Counted from the first letter of the stretch, positions 6,210 to 14,618 are shown. The stretch: DNA of 24,346 nucleotides from Candidatus Equimonas enterica (GCA_018066225.1 JAGHRU010000087.1:1-24346); one strand, 5' to 3'. Numbers and translations are program-made. Notes: generated from the sequence alone by a model not told the origin.

Positions 6210-7775
6210 TTAGACGATTGCCTCTATCAGCGTGCGGCCATTGAGTTCCACAGGCGGTAGCAAACCCGGCTGCTTCGTCTTGTTGAAGCAGAAACTTACC
6301 ATGTAGCCCGTCTGCAGGTTGTAGCGTTCGAGATACTCGGCCAGTTGCTTCTCGCCCCGCTCATTATACGACTCGCCGCGCCATATCTTCAACTCCACGA
6401 TGTACTGCTGCCTGAGATAGTCTATGATGATGTCGGTGCGGGTGAGGTCGCGCGTCTGGGCCTCGCAGTAGTAATTGCCGATGCCGTTGATGATGGGGCG
6501 CAGGTAGGTGAGAAATATCTTACGGCCGTTTTCCTCTATGAACTCATCATCGTGTCCCGGGCGATAAATCTCGTTGAAGTGAACGCAGAATCGTGCTATG
6601 ATAAGACGCATATCAATGATGCCATCATGGACAAACTGATTCTTCTCATATTCGCCCAACTGGTAGATGTGAGATGGTTTGTCAAGAGAGATGTAATAGT
6701 TATAAAGCCAAGTCTCAAATATGCGACAGGCAATCTTCGTTGCACCCTGTTCCTCCTTTACAAAGTTGAACATAACGGCAATGTTGATGTCTCGATCATA
6801 ATAGTTGAAAGACACTCGCTTGCCACCAAAGATAATGGATTTCAGCATGTCGGCAAGACCAGGGAACTGCGTCAGTTTCTTCTGCATATCATCAAAGAGT
6901 GTATTGCTCTCTTTCAGTAATGCATTCACTGCTTTCAGCACACCTTCCTTGTCCCATGTGTACTGCTGTGCATCGATAATCTGGCAGATGCGGCTCACGA
7001 GGAAGGGATAGCCGGCCGTATAGTCGCGTATCATTTGCCCTATGAACACTTCGTCAAACGTCAGATTGTGGTCAGCCTTGTACTCTGCGAGCATGCCAGC
7101 AATACCCTCTGCCGAAAGACTCATATCGACGTCGAAGGGAACCGCGATGTTCCATGGCGAGTTGTACTGATGCTCGCCTTCCGTGCGGATTTTCAGTTTG
7201 AGGTTTTTGATGTCATAGACGCCTGCAAGGATGACACTTTGGAAGGTAGGGATTACATTCCGTTTTAGGTACATTCCACGCAACAATCCTAACAATTTGA
7301 GGAAAGAGGGATGATTGCCTGCTTGATCAACTTCATCAATAATGAGTACAATAGGTTTTGAGTTCTGGTGGCAGACACTGCTAATGAGAAACTCTAAATC
7401 GTCAGACGAACATTCCTTTTTATGTTCCTTGTAGTATGCCACTATCATCTCGGCGACTGCTGGATCAAGTCCCCGAAGAGGAGTCCACATGAACAAACGT
7501 GCAAGAAGGCTTATCAATTTGGCATAAAGACTATTCTCGTCTTTATAGCAAACCTCCTCCACTGTCTCAAAACTGATATTGAATATACAATAGTCTTCCG
7601 AAAGGTTATGCCCAATAGCCTCCAGTGTGGTAGTCTTGCCATACTGCCTACCACGATTGATACAGAAGTAGTCACCCTTGGCAATCATCCCACGGATGAT
7701 ATCCAAGCGCTCGGTGATGTCCACCATATAGTGTTCGCTTGGGCGACAAGTACCCGCTGTGTTGAATGCTTTCAT
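6210..7775 (-). CDS. AAA-like ATPase with C-terminal PD-(D/E)XK nuclease domain
   Basis: A 521-residue protein of the large Bacteroidetes family combining an AAA-like ATPase with a PDDEXK_9 (DUF1703-type) domain. The Walker A-like loop GRQYGKTT is at residues 42-49 and the Walker B IVLIIDEVD at about 142-150. Near the C-terminus a nuclease core is visible: RTDIII (D448), YIVELK (E461, K463), then the downstream QLAEYLERYN helix. Members occur in many near-identical copies per genome and their role is unsettled; mobile, toxin-like or defence functions have been suggested. The start at 7775 (MKAFNTAGTC, the usual opening) is favoured over 7835 because the promoter at 7803-7826 overlaps the longer frame. 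The gene fills the interval between direct repeats B and C, so it looks like a single-gene cassette. Confidence 0.8.
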   Translation of the reverse strand: MKAFNTAGTCRPSEHYMVDITERLDIIRGMIAKGDYFCINRGRQYGKTTTLEAIGHNLSEDYCIFNISFETVEEVCYKDENSLYAKLISLLARLFMWTPLRGLDPAVAEMIVAYYKEHKKECSSDDLEFLISSVCHQNSKPIVLIIDEVDQAGNHPSFLKLLGLLRGMYLKRNVIPTFQSVILAGVYDIKNLKLKIRTEGEHQYNSPWNIAVPFDVDMSLSAEGIAGMLAEYKADHNLTFDEVFIGQMIRDYTAGYPFLVSRICQIIDAQQYTWDKEGVLKAVNALLKESNTLFDDMQKKLTQFPGLADMLKSIIFGGKRVSFNYYDRDINIAVMFNFVKEEQGATKIACRIFETWLYNYYISLDKPSHIYQLGEYEKNQFVHDGIIDMRLIIARFCVHFNEIYRPGHDDEFIEENGRKIFLTYLRPIINGIGNYYCEAQTRDLTRTDIIIDYLRQQYIVELKIWRGESYNERGEKQLAEYLERYNLQTGYMVSFCFNKTKQPGLLPPVELNGRTLIEAIV

Positions 7776-7802
7776 ACCTGAACAGTAAAAACTTTTGCTT
7801 TG

Positions 7803-7826
7803 CAAAGTTATGAAACTTTTCTCAAA
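7803..7826 (-). promoter_or_regulatory. Promoter (TTTG, 12 nt, TAACTTTG) for the AAA ATPase-nuclease gene
   Basis: On the minus strand TTTG (7826-7823) is followed after 12 nt by TAACTTTG (7810-7803). The start codon at 7775 lies about 27 nt beyond. A second TTTTG lies about 22 nt upstream of the -7 element. Confidence 0.65.
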
Positions 7827-7871
7827 AGCGCGCAAAAGTGCCCTTGAAATTGGCGTTTTTTAATAAAACTT

Positions 7872-7887
7872 TATAACTTGCGTTATA
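7872..7887. promoter_or_regulatory. Palindrome TATAAC-TTGC-GTTATA, possible operator
   Basis: A perfect 6-bp inverted repeat with a 4-bp centre lies between the divergent promoters at 7803 (minus) and 7991 (plus). It could be a regulator site or a small hairpin; no T-run follows it. Confidence 0.3.
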
Positions 7888-7936
7888 CCATACTGACATT
7901 TTTGCGTGTATTTATGCAATTACTCTTCGCGGAAAA

Positions 7937-7956
7937 CCTCGGGGCGTGGTAGGGGG
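7937..7956 (+). repeat. Direct repeat copy C (gene-tail fragment)
   Basis: CCTCGGGGCGTGGTAGGGGG matches copy B at 6180-6199 in 18 of 20 positions, including the GGGG run after the TAG. It matches the last 15 bp of copy A exactly. The sequence further upstream no longer resembles a DUF4248 gene. Confidence 0.65.
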
Positions 7957-7990
7957 CTTTTTGCAGAAAACGGCGTGCTGGCTTGGCGGC

Positions 7991-8014
7991 TTTGCTTTTT
8001 TTTTCGTACTTTTG
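7991..8014 (+). promoter_or_regulatory. Promoter (TTTG, 12 nt, TACTTTTG) for the LRR protein gene
   Basis: TTTG at 7991-7994, 12 nt, then TACTTTTG at 8007-8014 followed by C. The ATG at 8041 is 26 nt downstream. Confidence 0.65.
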
Positions 8015-8040
8015 CTGCTCAATAAGCAAATAACTTGATT

Positions 8041-10299
8041 ATGAAGCATAAACTACTACTTCTTCTCATTGTCCTCGGCGCGCTGCTGCCAAAGGTGGCC
8101 CTCGCCGAAACGGTGCAGATAGGCAAACTTTACTACAACCTTTCGCAGGACGGCACCGCCTCTGTGGTACGCTCTCTCTCGGCGGCATACGCTGGGGACA
8201 TTGACATACCCGAGGCCGTAACCCACGACGACATAACGTATAGCGTGACGAGCATAGGATTTAATGCCTTCTCGGGTTGCAGTGCCTTGACCGCTATCAC
8301 CTTGCCCAAGAGCATTAACACCATAGGTGATGTAGCCTTCTCGGGTTGCAGCAGCTTGACCGCCATCACTGTGGAAGAAGGCAATGCCAACTATGATAGC
8401 CGCGATGGCTGCAACGCCATCATCGAGACTTCTACAAACACCCTCTTATACGGCTGCAACACGACGGTTATCCCCGATGGCGTGACGGCCATAGGTATTG
8501 AAGCCTTCTCGGGTTGCAGTGCCTTGACCACCATCACCTTGCCCAAGAGCCTTAACGACATAGGCGTGAGAGCCTTCTCGGGTTGCACGGGTCTTACCAC
8601 CATCACCTTACCCAGCAACTTAAAGGGCTTAGATACTAACGCCTTCCTTGATTGCACGGGTCTTATCGCCATCACCTTACCCGCGAGCGTGGAGTACATA
8701 GGCAGTTCCGTCTTCAATGGTTGCAGCAGCCTGACCGCTATCACTGTGGAAGAAGGCAATGCCAAGTATGACAGCCGCGATGGCTGCAACGCCATCATCG
8801 AGACGGCCATAAACACCCTCTTGTGCGGCTGCAACACGACGGTTATCCCCGAGAGCGTGACGCGCATCGATGATAGTGCCTTCTTGGGTTGCGGCCTGAC
8901 CGCCATCACCATCCCCGCGAGCGTGACGTACATCGGAAATCAGACATTCAATGATTGCAGCAGCCTGACTGCCATCACTGTGGAAGAAGGTAATGCCAAG
9001 TATGACAGCCGCGATGGCTGCAACGCCATCATCGAGACAGCCACAAACACCCTCTTGTGCGGCTGCAACACGACGGTTATCCCCGAGAGCGTGACGCGCA
9101 TAGGATTCGAAGCCTTCTCGGGTTGCGGCTTGAAGGCCATCTTCATCCACAAGGGCGTGGAGAGCATAGGATATACTGCCTTCTCGAGTTGCAGCAGCCT
9201 GAACGCTATCGCTGTGGAAGAAGGCAATGCCAAGTATGACAGCCGCGATGGCTGCAACGCCATCATCGAGACAGCCACAAACACCCTCTTGTACGGCTGC
9301 AACACGACGATTATCCCCGATGGCGTGACGCGCATCCTCGAATACGCCTTCCTTGATTGCACGGGTCTTACCACCATCACCATCCCCGCGAGCGTGGCGA
9401 GCATAGGATTCAAAGCCTTCTCGGGTTGCACCAGCCTTGCCGACGTGGCCAATTTAGCGACACAGCCGCAATCGATAAATTCTTACACTTTCAGCAACTA
9501 TACCACGCTCCATGTCAAGAGAGGTTATAAGTCTGTCTATGAGGCTGCGAATTATTGGCAGAACTTTACCATCGTGGATGACTGTGAGCCCACCATCGCC
9601 ATCGCCGACAAGCAGGCGTATGAACTCCCGTTTGACAACACATACGACGAAGTCACCTACACCCGCACGTTTGACAACACCTCTTGGCAAGCACTCTATG
9701 TGCCCTTCGCCATGCGTTACGAGGAGTGGAGCGCGGACTTCGACATCGCCAAGATAGTCAATGTCATACAGTATGACGACGATGACGACGGCGACTTCGA
9801 GCGCACACACCTTGTGGTGCGTAAACTCACGAAGGGCAGCACCAAGGCCAACTGTCCCTACCTCATCCGCGCCAAGCGTACCGATGCCTATACGCTGACG
9901 CTGAGCGGCAGAACTGTGAAGGCTGCCGAAAGTGGCAGCGTGGAGTGCCGCAGTACAGAGTGCATCTACACCTTCATGGGCACCTACGCGCCCGTCACCA
10001 CGATGTACACCAATGGCTACTATGCCATGGCCGGCGGCAAGTTGCAGCAGTGCGACGACTCCGATGTGACGCTCAGCCCCCAGCGTTGGTATCTCGACAT
10101 CACGCCCATCGCCGATGACTACAATGTCGCCACCAAGGCGCGCACCATCACCATCCTCGTCGAGGGAGAGGACGACACGGCGATAGCGACGCTGTATGCG
10201 CCCGAGAGCGCGCGCCGCGCCTACGACCTCTCTGGTCGCCGCGTCACGGGCAGCGCGAAAGGCATCAGCATCATGGACGGCAAGAAGATCATCAAGTAA
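8041..10299 (+). CDS. BspA-like leucine-rich-repeat surface protein
   Basis: A 752-residue secreted protein. It opens with a lysine, a long leucine run and an A-L-A/E signal-peptidase-I site near residue 22. Residues of about 50-460 are LRR_5/BspA repeats of the form 'AFSGCSxLTAITLPxSxxxIG', interrupted four times by an insert containing YDSRDGCNAIIET and an L-x-GCNTTVIP strand, a variant common in Prevotella BspA-like proteins. Residues of about 500-700 form a beta-rich domain. The C-terminus ends in YDLSGRRV...GKKIIK, the kind of terminal motif seen on many secreted Bacteroidetes proteins; type IX secretion or surface anchoring is plausible but unproven. BspA-like proteins bind host proteins or other bacteria. 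ATG 8041 is preferred to TTG 8035 because it gives a clean signal peptide. Three modules are near-identical at DNA level. Confidence 0.85.
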   Translation: MKHKLLLLLIVLGALLPKVALAETVQIGKLYYNLSQDGTASVVRSLSAAYAGDIDIPEAVTHDDITYSVTSIGFNAFSGCSALTAITLPKSINTIGDVAFSGCSSLTAITVEEGNANYDSRDGCNAIIETSTNTLLYGCNTTVIPDGVTAIGIEAFSGCSALTTITLPKSLNDIGVRAFSGCTGLTTITLPSNLKGLDTNAFLDCTGLIAITLPASVEYIGSSVFNGCSSLTAITVEEGNAKYDSRDGCNAIIETAINTLLCGCNTTVIPESVTRIDDSAFLGCGLTAITIPASVTYIGNQTFNDCSSLTAITVEEGNAKYDSRDGCNAIIETATNTLLCGCNTTVIPESVTRIGFEAFSGCGLKAIFIHKGVESIGYTAFSSCSSLNAIAVEEGNAKYDSRDGCNAIIETATNTLLYGCNTTIIPDGVTRILEYAFLDCTGLTTITIPASVASIGFKAFSGCTSLADVANLATQPQSINSYTFSNYTTLHVKRGYKSVYEAANYWQNFTIVDDCEPTIAIADKQAYELPFDNTYDEVTYTRTFDNTSWQALYVPFAMRYEEWSADFDIAKIVNVIQYDDDDDGDFERTHLVVRKLTKGSTKANCPYLIRAKRTDAYTLTLSGRTVKAAESGSVECRSTECIYTFMGTYAPVTTMYTNGYYAMAGGKLQQCDDSDVTLSPQRWYLDITPIADDYNVATKARTITILVEGEDDTAIATLYAPESARRAYDLSGRRVTGSAKGISIMDGKKIIK
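8746..9447 (+). repeat. Tandem 234-bp repeats within the LRR gene
   Basis: The string GTGGAAGAAGGxAATGCCAA begins at 8746, 8980 and 9214, exactly 234 bp (78 codons) apart, and an earlier copy begins at 8371. About the first 115 bp of each unit are almost identical and the rest is diverged but alignable. In-frame length allows copy-number change without frameshift. Confidence 0.85.
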
Positions 10300-10303
10300 G
10301 GCC

Positions 10304-10477
10304 ATGAAGCACTACCTCACTCCCCTTGCCAAGCCCATCGTGCTCTGCCCCGAGCGCGCCCTGCTCGCTTACAGCGAGATACCCATCGACGACGAGAAGA
10401 CCCACCACTACGACGCCCCCGAGCGCAAGAACGGCGCGTGGGAGTACGAGTGGGGCAATGACTTCGCCGCAGAATAG
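10304..10477 (+). CDS. Small hypothetical protein (57 residues)
   Basis: The ATG lies 4 nt after the LRR gene stop and the frame ends just before a terminator hairpin, so it would be the last gene of that transcript. The peptide opens MKHYLTPLAKPIVLCPERALLAYSE and continues acidic and Trp/Asn-rich (GAWEYEWGNDFAAE). Short ORFs of the form 'M-K-(K/H)-Y-...-P-...-LLA-S' followed by an acidic tail occur after many Prevotella surface-protein genes, but they have no assigned function. It has no clear signal peptide or transmembrane helix. Its position, spacing and composition support expression. I do not recognise a defined family. Confidence 0.5.
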   Translation: MKHYLTPLAKPIVLCPERALLAYSEIPIDDEKTHHYDAPERKNGAWEYEWGNDFAAE

Positions 10478-10498
10478 CAGACCGTACGCACGAAGATA

Positions 10499-10541
10499 GC
10501 AGCCGCTGCAAAGGATATGCCCTTGCAGCGGCTGCACGCTT
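10499..10541. terminator. Terminator hairpin after the LRR/small ORF unit
   Basis: GCAGCCGCTGCAA (10499-10511) pairs perfectly with TTGCAGCGGCTGC (10523-10535) over an 11-nt loop, followed by ACGCTTTT. It separates the plus-strand unit from the convergent ATPase gene and may act in both directions, although the T-run is short. Confidence 0.6.
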
Positions 10542-10586
10542 TTGCAGGCAAGGCGGTCATTGCGCCATGACTATAAAAAACACCAT

Positions 10587-11765
10587 TTAGTACAACAATC
10601 CAAAGCTCCACAAAGGCAGGAACTGTCCGCTTGCATATTCCGTATCATCACGGACGATGTAAGCGTTCTCCACATCCTTCACCTGCTTCATTCCCTTCTT
10701 CTTGCCACCTACCTCAAAGGTGTATTCACCAATCTGGAAGTCAGATACCTTGGAAGAGATTACTTCCTGATGGAGTCGCGTCTGATTGAAGAAGAAGGTC
10801 TCGCGGACATTACCGATGTTTGCGTTCTCACCGGTCATGGTGTAGATTAAGTTGGTATTGTCGAGATAGACTTTCTTGGTCTTTCCCAACTCACGCATAC
10901 CACCTGTGCTGTCACGGAGCTGTCCTATCATGCCGGCTTTCTCTATGTACATCAGGTAATTCGGAATATCGTTGCGACTTACCTTTATCTCGTTGGCAAG
11001 GGCTGTTGCCTCTGGTTTGTAGGGAACATGGCTTGCGATGATGCCAAGCATACGGCGAAGCTTTCTGCCTGTTGCAGGGGTCATATTGGCATACTGCGGT
11101 ATATCAACTTCCATAGTCAGACGGATTACCTGCTGAAGACGCTGCTGGAAGTAACCTTCGCGTGAGAATGGATAATATCCTTCACGAAGATACTGATTGA
11201 ACAAAGGAAGAGGATGCTCGATGCCTTCTATCTGTACCTTTCCTTCCAGCACTTCCTCGAAGGAACGTACTGGTGTCTTGATGCCATGAAACAGTTCAAG
11301 GAACTCACGGAACGAAAGACCTTGTATGCCCCAGAGAAGTACCCGACGACTAAGGTCGGCTTCGCCTTCCAGGATATTCAGCACCGAGGAACCTGTAAAG
11401 AACACATGAAGCGTGGGATGGGAGTCATAGATCTGCTTCAGTTCTATCGACCACCTCTCGTACTTGTGCACCTCATCAATATAAAGCCATTCTCCACCCT
11501 CGCGTACAAACTGGGCGGCAGTATCGATGAGCGTATGGGTTGAGAAATAACTGTGGTCAGCCGAAACATACAGGCTCTTGCCCTGTACGTCTGCGGCTTG
11601 CTCTTTGATGTGCTGGAGCACCATCGTGGACTTTCCGACACCACGAGGTCCCATCAGACCGACAAGTCTTGCCTCCCATGACAGTTTGTCGTACAGATAA
11701 CGCTTGAAGTCAGTTGAAACAAGGTTCAACTGTTCCTTCATAAATGCAATCAATATCAAATCCAT
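10587..11765 (-). CDS. AAA_14/DUF4143 family ATPase
   Basis: A 392-residue cytoplasmic ATPase. Walker A GPRGVGKST is at residues 39-47 and Walker B WLYIDEVHKYERW starts at about residue 93, the typical AAA_14 pairing in which IDE is followed by H/Q and then W. A sensor-like FFTGSS follows near residue 128. The C-terminal third has the DUF4143 features: a KKVYLDNTNLIYTM strand, a NVRETFFFNQ segment, and a terminal nuclease-like fold with FEVGGKKKG. Members are numerous and strain-variable in Bacteroidetes and their role is unknown. The frame is open to 11828, but 11765 (MDLILIAF) is preferred because the promoter -7 element at 11833 puts transcription start near 11829; ATG 11741 is another option. 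The gene is convergent with the LRR unit. Confidence 0.8.
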   Translation of the reverse strand: MDLILIAFMKEQLNLVSTDFKRYLYDKLSWEARLVGLMGPRGVGKSTMVLQHIKEQAADVQGKSLYVSADHSYFSTHTLIDTAAQFVREGGEWLYIDEVHKYERWSIELKQIYDSHPTLHVFFTGSSVLNILEGEADLSRRVLLWGIQGLSFREFLELFHGIKTPVRSFEEVLEGKVQIEGIEHPLPLFNQYLREGYYPFSREGYFQQRLQQVIRLTMEVDIPQYANMTPATGRKLRRMLGIIASHVPYKPEATALANEIKVSRNDIPNYLMYIEKAGMIGQLRDSTGGMRELGKTKKVYLDNTNLIYTMTGENANIGNVRETFFFNQTRLHQEVISSKVSDFQIGEYTFEVGGKKKGMKQVKDVENAYIVRDDTEYASGQFLPLWSFGLLY

Positions 11766-11832
11766 AGTAGAATTGTATTTAGATGCACTACAAAAAGTGC
11801 AGGGCGCAGCATGAAATGCACTCTCCAACGTG

Positions 11833-11856
11833 CAAATTTAGCGTTTTCGACTCAAA
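11833..11856 (-). promoter_or_regulatory. Promoter (TTTG, 12 nt, TAAATTTG) for the AAA_14 ATPase
   Basis: Minus-strand TTTG (11856-11853), 12 nt, then TAAATTTG (11840-11833) followed by C. The roughly 60-nt leader includes a TGCACT/AGTGCA hairpin at 11784-11801. Confidence 0.6.
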
Positions 11857-11931
11857 TGACCAAGAAAAGCCTGTCAAAATACTATATTTCAGAGAAATTT
11901 AGCATAGAGACCTGCCGTAGAAGAAAATAAG

Positions 11932-13608
11932 TCACAGCGCCATGAGCACCAGCAACTGCGCCACGAGTACGCGCAGGAACATGGACAGCGGATAGACCGT
12001 AGAATAGGCCACAGAGGCCTGGTCGTTGCCCGAGATGCTGTTGCTGTAAGCCAAGGCAGGAGGGTCGGTCATCGCGCCACTGATCATGCCGGCAATGGTG
12101 AAGTAACTGCGGTGGCACACCAGACGGGCTATGATGCCCACTACGATGCAAGGCACGAAGGTGATGAGGAAGCCGTAGAGCACCCACCAGTAGCCACCAC
12201 CGACGACCGTATCGACAAAGCCTACGCCTGCGCCCAGACCTACCGAGGCCATAAACATGCAGATGCCGATTTCGCGCATCAGGAGTTTGGCGGAGTTGGT
12301 GGTATAGGTGATGATACGCAACTTGGGACCGAAACAGGACAGCAGGATAGACACGATGAGCGGTCCGCCTGCCAGCCCCAGTTTCACAGGCACTGGCATA
12401 CCCGGGAAGAAGATGGGCACAGAGCCGAGCAATACGCCCAGGGCAATGCCCAGGAAGATAGAGAAGAGCATAGGCTCACCAAGGCGCTGTACGGCATTGC
12501 CGAGCAGCGCCTCAATCTTTTTGACATCGTCGGCCGCACCTACCACGGTGACGCGGTCGCCTATCTGCAGGATGAGCGAGCGTTCTGCCATAAGGTCGAT
12601 GCCCGAGCGCTTGACACGGGTGATGGTGACGTGGAAGGCGCGACGCAGATTGAGGTCGCCGAGGCGTTTGCCCTGCATCTTGGGGTTGGTGACGACCACG
12701 CGAGCCGAGACGAGGTCGCTGTGCTGCTGCTCGTCCCACTGCTGCTCGTCCATGTCTGCGAGCCTCCGCCCCAGCAGCAGCGTGAAAGCACTGATATCCT
12801 CTGGCTTGCCCACGAGGAAGAGGCGGTCGCCCATTTGCAGCGTGCTGTCGGCCTCGACCAGTTCCACCGTCTCCGTCTGGCGATGCATCAGACGGGTGAT
12901 TTGGGCATGGCGGCCCGAGAGTCGGCATATCTGCTCGACGGTGTGGCCACAGACGGCGTCGTTGGTCACCTCGAGCGTCACGGCTTGCAGCGCGTCCGAC
13001 TCGCGGCTGCCCGTGTCGTCGTAGAGGCGCTGCTCATCGTCGTTGTTGATGCGGAATATCAGGCGTATCAGCACAATAGAGAGTATGATGCCCACCACGC
13101 CCAGCGGATAGGCCACGGCATAGCCTTGGGCGAAGAAGGCATTGGCCGCGCCGTCGTGCAGGTCGGTGTAGGTCTGCTGCGCCGCACCCAGGCCAGGCGT
13201 GTTGGTCACTGCGCCATAGAGCACGCCTATCATGGCAAACAGATTTTCGCCCGTGATGACGTGGATGAGCCAGGCTATGCCCGTGCCCAGCAGGATGATG
13301 CCAAGGGCCAGCAGATTGAGCGTCACGCCGCCGCCGCGAAACGAGGCGAAGAAGCCCGGACCTACCTGAAGGCCTATGCTGTAAATAAACAGTATCAGGC
13401 CAAATTCCTTGACAAAGTGGGAGGTGGTGGCGTCGAGCACTAAGCCGAAATGGCTGGCCACGATGCCCACAAACAGCACCCAGGTGACGCCCAGCGAGAT
13501 GCCACCGATTTTGATACGCGAGAGCGCCAGGCCGATGGCCGTGACCAGTGCCACAAGCAGTATGCTGTGGGCTACACCTTGCTGCAGAAACAAATTACTG
13601 AACCACAT
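11932..13608 (-). CDS. YidE/YbjL (AspT-family) putative transporter
   Basis: A 558-residue integral inner-membrane protein. An N-terminal block of about five to six hydrophobic segments (residues of about 10-185) includes a GAVTNTPGLGAAQ motif. Two regulatory TrkA-C/RCK-C domains follow (about residues 205-290 and 295-375; each has an ADSTLQMGDRLFLVG or LILQIGDRVTVVG strand). A second membrane block (about 385-558) contains the matching SGAMTDPPALAY motif. This duplicated arrangement defines the AspT/YidE/YbjL family. AspT itself exchanges aspartate for alanine, but substrates of the Bacteroidetes members are unknown. The gene begins 7 nt after the LysR stop and is almost certainly co-transcribed with it. 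Its length is normal and no damage is visible. Confidence 0.88.
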   Translation of the reverse strand: MWFSNLFLQQGVAHSILLVALVTAIGLALSRIKIGGISLGVTWVLFVGIVASHFGLVLDATTSHFVKEFGLILFIYSIGLQVGPGFFASFRGGGVTLNLLALGIILLGTGIAWLIHVITGENLFAMIGVLYGAVTNTPGLGAAQQTYTDLHDGAANAFFAQGYAVAYPLGVVGIILSIVLIRLIFRINNDDEQRLYDDTGSRESDALQAVTLEVTNDAVCGHTVEQICRLSGRHAQITRLMHRQTETVELVEADSTLQMGDRLFLVGKPEDISAFTLLLGRRLADMDEQQWDEQQHSDLVSARVVVTNPKMQGKRLGDLNLRRAFHVTITRVKRSGIDLMAERSLILQIGDRVTVVGAADDVKKIEALLGNAVQRLGEPMLFSIFLGIALGVLLGSVPIFFPGMPVPVKLGLAGGPLIVSILLSCFGPKLRIITYTTNSAKLLMREIGICMFMASVGLGAGVGFVDTVVGGGYWWVLYGFLITFVPCIVVGIIARLVCHRSYFTIAGMISGAMTDPPALAYSNSISGNDQASVAYSTVYPLSMFLRVLVAQLLVLMAL

Positions 13609-13615
13609 ATTGCTA

Positions 13616-14521
13616 TTACAAAATATCCATTAAAGCCATACCATAAGCGCGGTTCTCACACAGCATACGGAGGAATTCCCGCGTAGCGCGTTTCATATAG
13701 GCATCGCGCAGGACATGGAAAGAGCCTTCCATCTGCGTGCCGGGCTGATCGAGGCGCAGCGACTTGAGGCCGTGCGTTCTGGCCACTGCGGCTTCGCTCA
13801 CGACGGTAAAGAGCCTGTCTGATGCCCTCACCAGGTCGAGCAGCACATTGACTTCATTGATTTCGAGGCGCACATTGAAGCGATAGTCCAGCCCCTCTAC
13901 GATGTGGTCAAACGTATTGCGTGCCTGCAAGCCCTTGGCCGGACGGGCAAAGGGATAACGCTCCAGGTCGGCCAGCCGCACCGTGTCTTGGGCAGAGAGC
14001 GGGTGCTTGTCGCTCACCACCACTGCCAGTTGATTGTCAAACATGATATGCGACGCGATTTCGGGATGGACGACCGAGGATTTGTAACTCAGCGCCAGAT
14101 TGATCTTATGCTCGTTGAGCATCATCATCAGTGTCTCCATGCTGTGGCAGCAGATGTTGAGCTTTATGCCTGGATACTGCTTGATGAATTGCAGGACGGT
14201 CTCCTTGAGCAGCGGCATGAACGAGTAGGTAGAGCCGATATTCAGCTCTCCCGCGCCCAGTTGCTGTATGTCGCGGATACGCTCCATGCAGGTAGCGGCT
14301 TCCAGCAGCGTCTTGCGTGCTTGTGGCAGAAAGGCCTCTCCTACGTCGGTCAGACGTACGTGGTGCGAATCGCGTATGAGCAGATCCACGCCCAGTTCGC
14401 TCTCGAGTTGCTTGACTTGCTGCGAGAGCGTGCTCTGCGTGATGCTGATTTGTCTTGATGCCTCGCTAAAACTACCAAGCTCGGCTACCTTGACGAAGTA
14501 GCGCAGTTGACGAAGTTCCAT
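13616..14521 (-). CDS. LysR-family transcriptional regulator
   Basis: A 301-residue LysR-type regulator. Residues 1-60 contain the winged HTH: MELRQLRYFVKVAELGSF, then SITQSTLSQQVKQLESELG, with the usual LLIRDSHHVRLTDVGEAFL wing. A linker helix and a periplasmic-binding-like effector domain (about residues 90-295) follow. OxyR-type regulatory cysteines are not evident. It is the first gene of an operon with the YidE-like transporter (7-nt gap), so it probably regulates transport of the transporter's substrate or a related metabolite. It is divergent from a 46-residue membrane peptide gene. The shared upstream region carries a perfect CGATAG-TG-CTATCG palindrome, a likely operator for autoregulation and divergent control. 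Confidence 0.9.
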   Translation of the reverse strand: MELRQLRYFVKVAELGSFSEASRQISITQSTLSQQVKQLESELGVDLLIRDSHHVRLTDVGEAFLPQARKTLLEAATCMERIRDIQQLGAGELNIGSTYSFMPLLKETVLQFIKQYPGIKLNICCHSMETLMMMLNEHKINLALSYKSSVVHPEIASHIMFDNQLAVVVSDKHPLSAQDTVRLADLERYPFARPAKGLQARNTFDHIVEGLDYRFNVRLEINEVNVLLDLVRASDRLFTVVSEAAVARTHGLKSLRLDQPGTQMEGSFHVLRDAYMKRATREFLRMLCENRAYGMALMDIL

Positions 14522-14553
14522 AATGTGATGCGGATTAGTGTGTGTTTGCGGTG

Positions 14554-14561
14554 CAAAATTA
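14554..14561 (-). promoter_or_regulatory. -7 element (TAATTTTG) for the LysR-transporter operon
   Basis: Minus-strand TAATTTTG followed by C lies 32 nt before the LysR ATG at 14521. No TTTG is found 12 nt upstream, unlike several other promoters here, which may fit activator dependence. Confidence 0.6.
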
Positions 14562-14604
14562 CGGCAATTTTTCGGGCTGTCCTAATTTATTTTCGATATT
14601 TCGC

Positions 14605-14618
14605 CGATAGTGCTATCG
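14605..14618. promoter_or_regulatory. Candidate LysR operator, CGATAG-TG-CTATCG
   Basis: A perfect 14-bp palindrome centred about 50 bp upstream of the LysR -7 element and 87 bp upstream of the divergent -7 element. Further CGAT/ATCG half-sites occur on both sides (14594-14655). Position and dyad symmetry suit LysR-type binding. Confidence 0.45.

Noticed and set aside
8371..9330. Regular repeats resembling a CRISPR array
   Set aside because: The period is 234 bp and entirely in frame within an LRR gene, with no short repeat-spacer structure or cas genes.
12112..13443. A 443-codon plus-strand frame opposite the YidE-like transporter
   Set aside because: It is His/Asp/Glu-rich low-complexity translation without any motif. 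The opposite strand encodes a full-length, recognisable transporter.
14605..14618. OxyR-type ATAG/CTAT site
   Set aside because: OxyR sites space ATAG and CTAT by 7 bp in tandem. Here the gap is 2 bp, and the LysR protein lacks the OxyR redox cysteine context.
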